From contig JAFAYW010000142.1 of NCBI GenBank assembly GCA_019240125.1, forward strand, positions 1 through 33,380: a DNA stretch of 33,380 nucleotides, read 5' to 3'. This DNA is from Alphaproteobacteria bacterium (GTDB taxonomy: Bacteria; Pseudomonadota; Alphaproteobacteria; ATCC43930; CGMCC-115725). Shown here piece after piece: positions 32,907-33,380 of the stretch. The notes under the pieces are model-generated. The model was not told the DNA's origin. It saw nothing but the letters and a program-made list of their open reading frames with translations, and searched no databases. How positions within the stretch are numbered: the first letter of the stretch is position 1; every line of letters begins with the position of its first letter. The position numbers and the translations under genes are program-made.

Positions 32907-33380
32907 ATGAAGGTTACCGGGCTCGATGTGCTGGTCTGCGACGCCGGCTGGCGCAACTACTATTTCCTCAAGCTTTCGACCGATGGCGGCATCACCGGCT
33001 GGAGCGAATTCGATGAGGGATTCGGCTCGCCGGGGATCACCGCGGTGATCGACCGCCTGAAAGCTCGCGTGATTGGCCAGGATGTGGTGCGCCACGAGCG
33101 CGTCTTCGCCGAATTGTATTGCCTGACGCGCCCAGCGGCCGGCGGCGTCGTCGCCGAGGCGCTCGGCGCGATCGAAAATGCCTTGCTCGACGCCAAAGCC
33201 AAGGCACTTGGCGTGCCGTGCCATGTCCTGCTCGGCGGCAAGGTGCGCGACCGCGTGCGGGTGTACTGGTCGCATTGCGCGACATGGCGCATCAACCACC
33301 CCAGCTTTTTCAAGCCGCCGATCACCGATCTCGATGGCGTTAGACAGATCGGCGCCGAGGCGCGCGAACGCAAATTCACC
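32907..33380 (+). CDS. enolase-superfamily protein (mandelate racemase / muconate lactonizing type), 3' end outside window
   Basis: The first 158 codons of a gene that runs past the window edge. GGAGG lies six bases before ATG 32907. The N-terminal capping domain of the mandelate racemase/muconate lactonizing family is recognisable: KVTGLDVLVCDAGWRNYYFL, then GGITGWSEFDEGFGSPGI, a helical VIDRLKARVIGQD, and the segment EALGAIENALLDAKAKALG, which precedes PCHVLLGGKVRDRVRVYWSH. This last block matches the family's D-x-K-x-K-GxP-x-LLGG region. Catalytic lysines and metal ligands lie beyond the window, so the substrate (sugar acid, muconate or other carboxylate) cannot be assigned. Divergent from the ABC exporter operon across a 158-bp spacer (32749-32906). 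Confidence 0.85.
   Translation, partial: MKVTGLDVLVCDAGWRNYYFLKLSTDGGITGWSEFDEGFGSPGITAVIDRLKARVIGQDVVRHERVFAELYCLTRPAAGGVVAEALGAIENALLDAKAKALGVPCHVLLGGKVRDRVRVYWSHCATWRINHPSFFKPPITDLDGVRQIGAEARERKFT

Overview
The window looks like a chromosomal segment of an alphaproteobacterium. It is GC-rich and carries an EipB-type (DUF1849) periplasmic protein, a class II DAHP synthase, a HemB of the magnesium/alkali-metal type and an ATP-dependent PEP carboxykinase. It also has two dispersed palindromic repeats of kinds common in alphaproteobacterial genomes. Genus-level placement (Rhodospirillales or Hyphomicrobiales) is only a guess. About 30 protein genes are packed tightly on both strands. I see no tRNA, rRNA, CRISPR array, transposase, phage gene or DNA-binding transcription factor. 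No gene-free stretch exceeds 300 bases.

Region 1 (1-7.5 kb) is catabolic. It holds the end of an M81 (MlrC-like) metallopeptidase, a luciferase-like (LLM) flavin oxidoreductase coupled by ATGA to an alpha/beta hydrolase, and a small gene of unknown function. A second LLM oxidoreductase with a TTG start follows, then an operon of a LigB-type extradiol dioxygenase and a phthalate-dioxygenase-like Rieske oxygenase. A 19-bp dyad sits just before the ribosome site of that operon. Together these resemble a pathway that hydroxylates and opens an aromatic or heteroaromatic ring; the substrate is unknown.

Region 2 (7.5-16.1 kb) is mostly housekeeping and envelope: a small secreted protein, a SAM hydroxide adenosyltransferase (DUF62), EipB, class II DAHP synthase and a nicotinate phosphoribosyltransferase-like enzyme. 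Then comes an operon of GNAT acetyltransferase, Bcr/CflA-type MFS exporter and fumarylacetoacetase.

Region 3 (16.2-19.9 kb) is a three-gene signalling operon: a membrane histidine kinase, a protein made of two receiver domains, and a receiver-kinase hybrid. None has an output domain. Region 4 (19.9-29.2 kb) holds a divergent P1 peptidase / amidohydrolase pair, hemB, a DUF35 plus thiolase-like pair lacking the thiolase cysteine, a glycine-zipper secreted protein, panB, pckA and an unknown gene.

Region 5 (29.2-32.75 kb) is a DevCA-like ABC exporter operon with two DevC-type permeases and an ATPase fused to a cyclic-nucleotide-binding domain. It is the most unusual locus here. The permease-ATPase junction carries three tandem 17-bp repeats, each supplying a Shine-Dalgarno and an ATG, which creates two five-codon mini-ORFs chained by TGATG overlaps. 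The second permease also seems to have lost one base right after its best start codon. The window ends inside a divergently transcribed enolase-superfamily gene.
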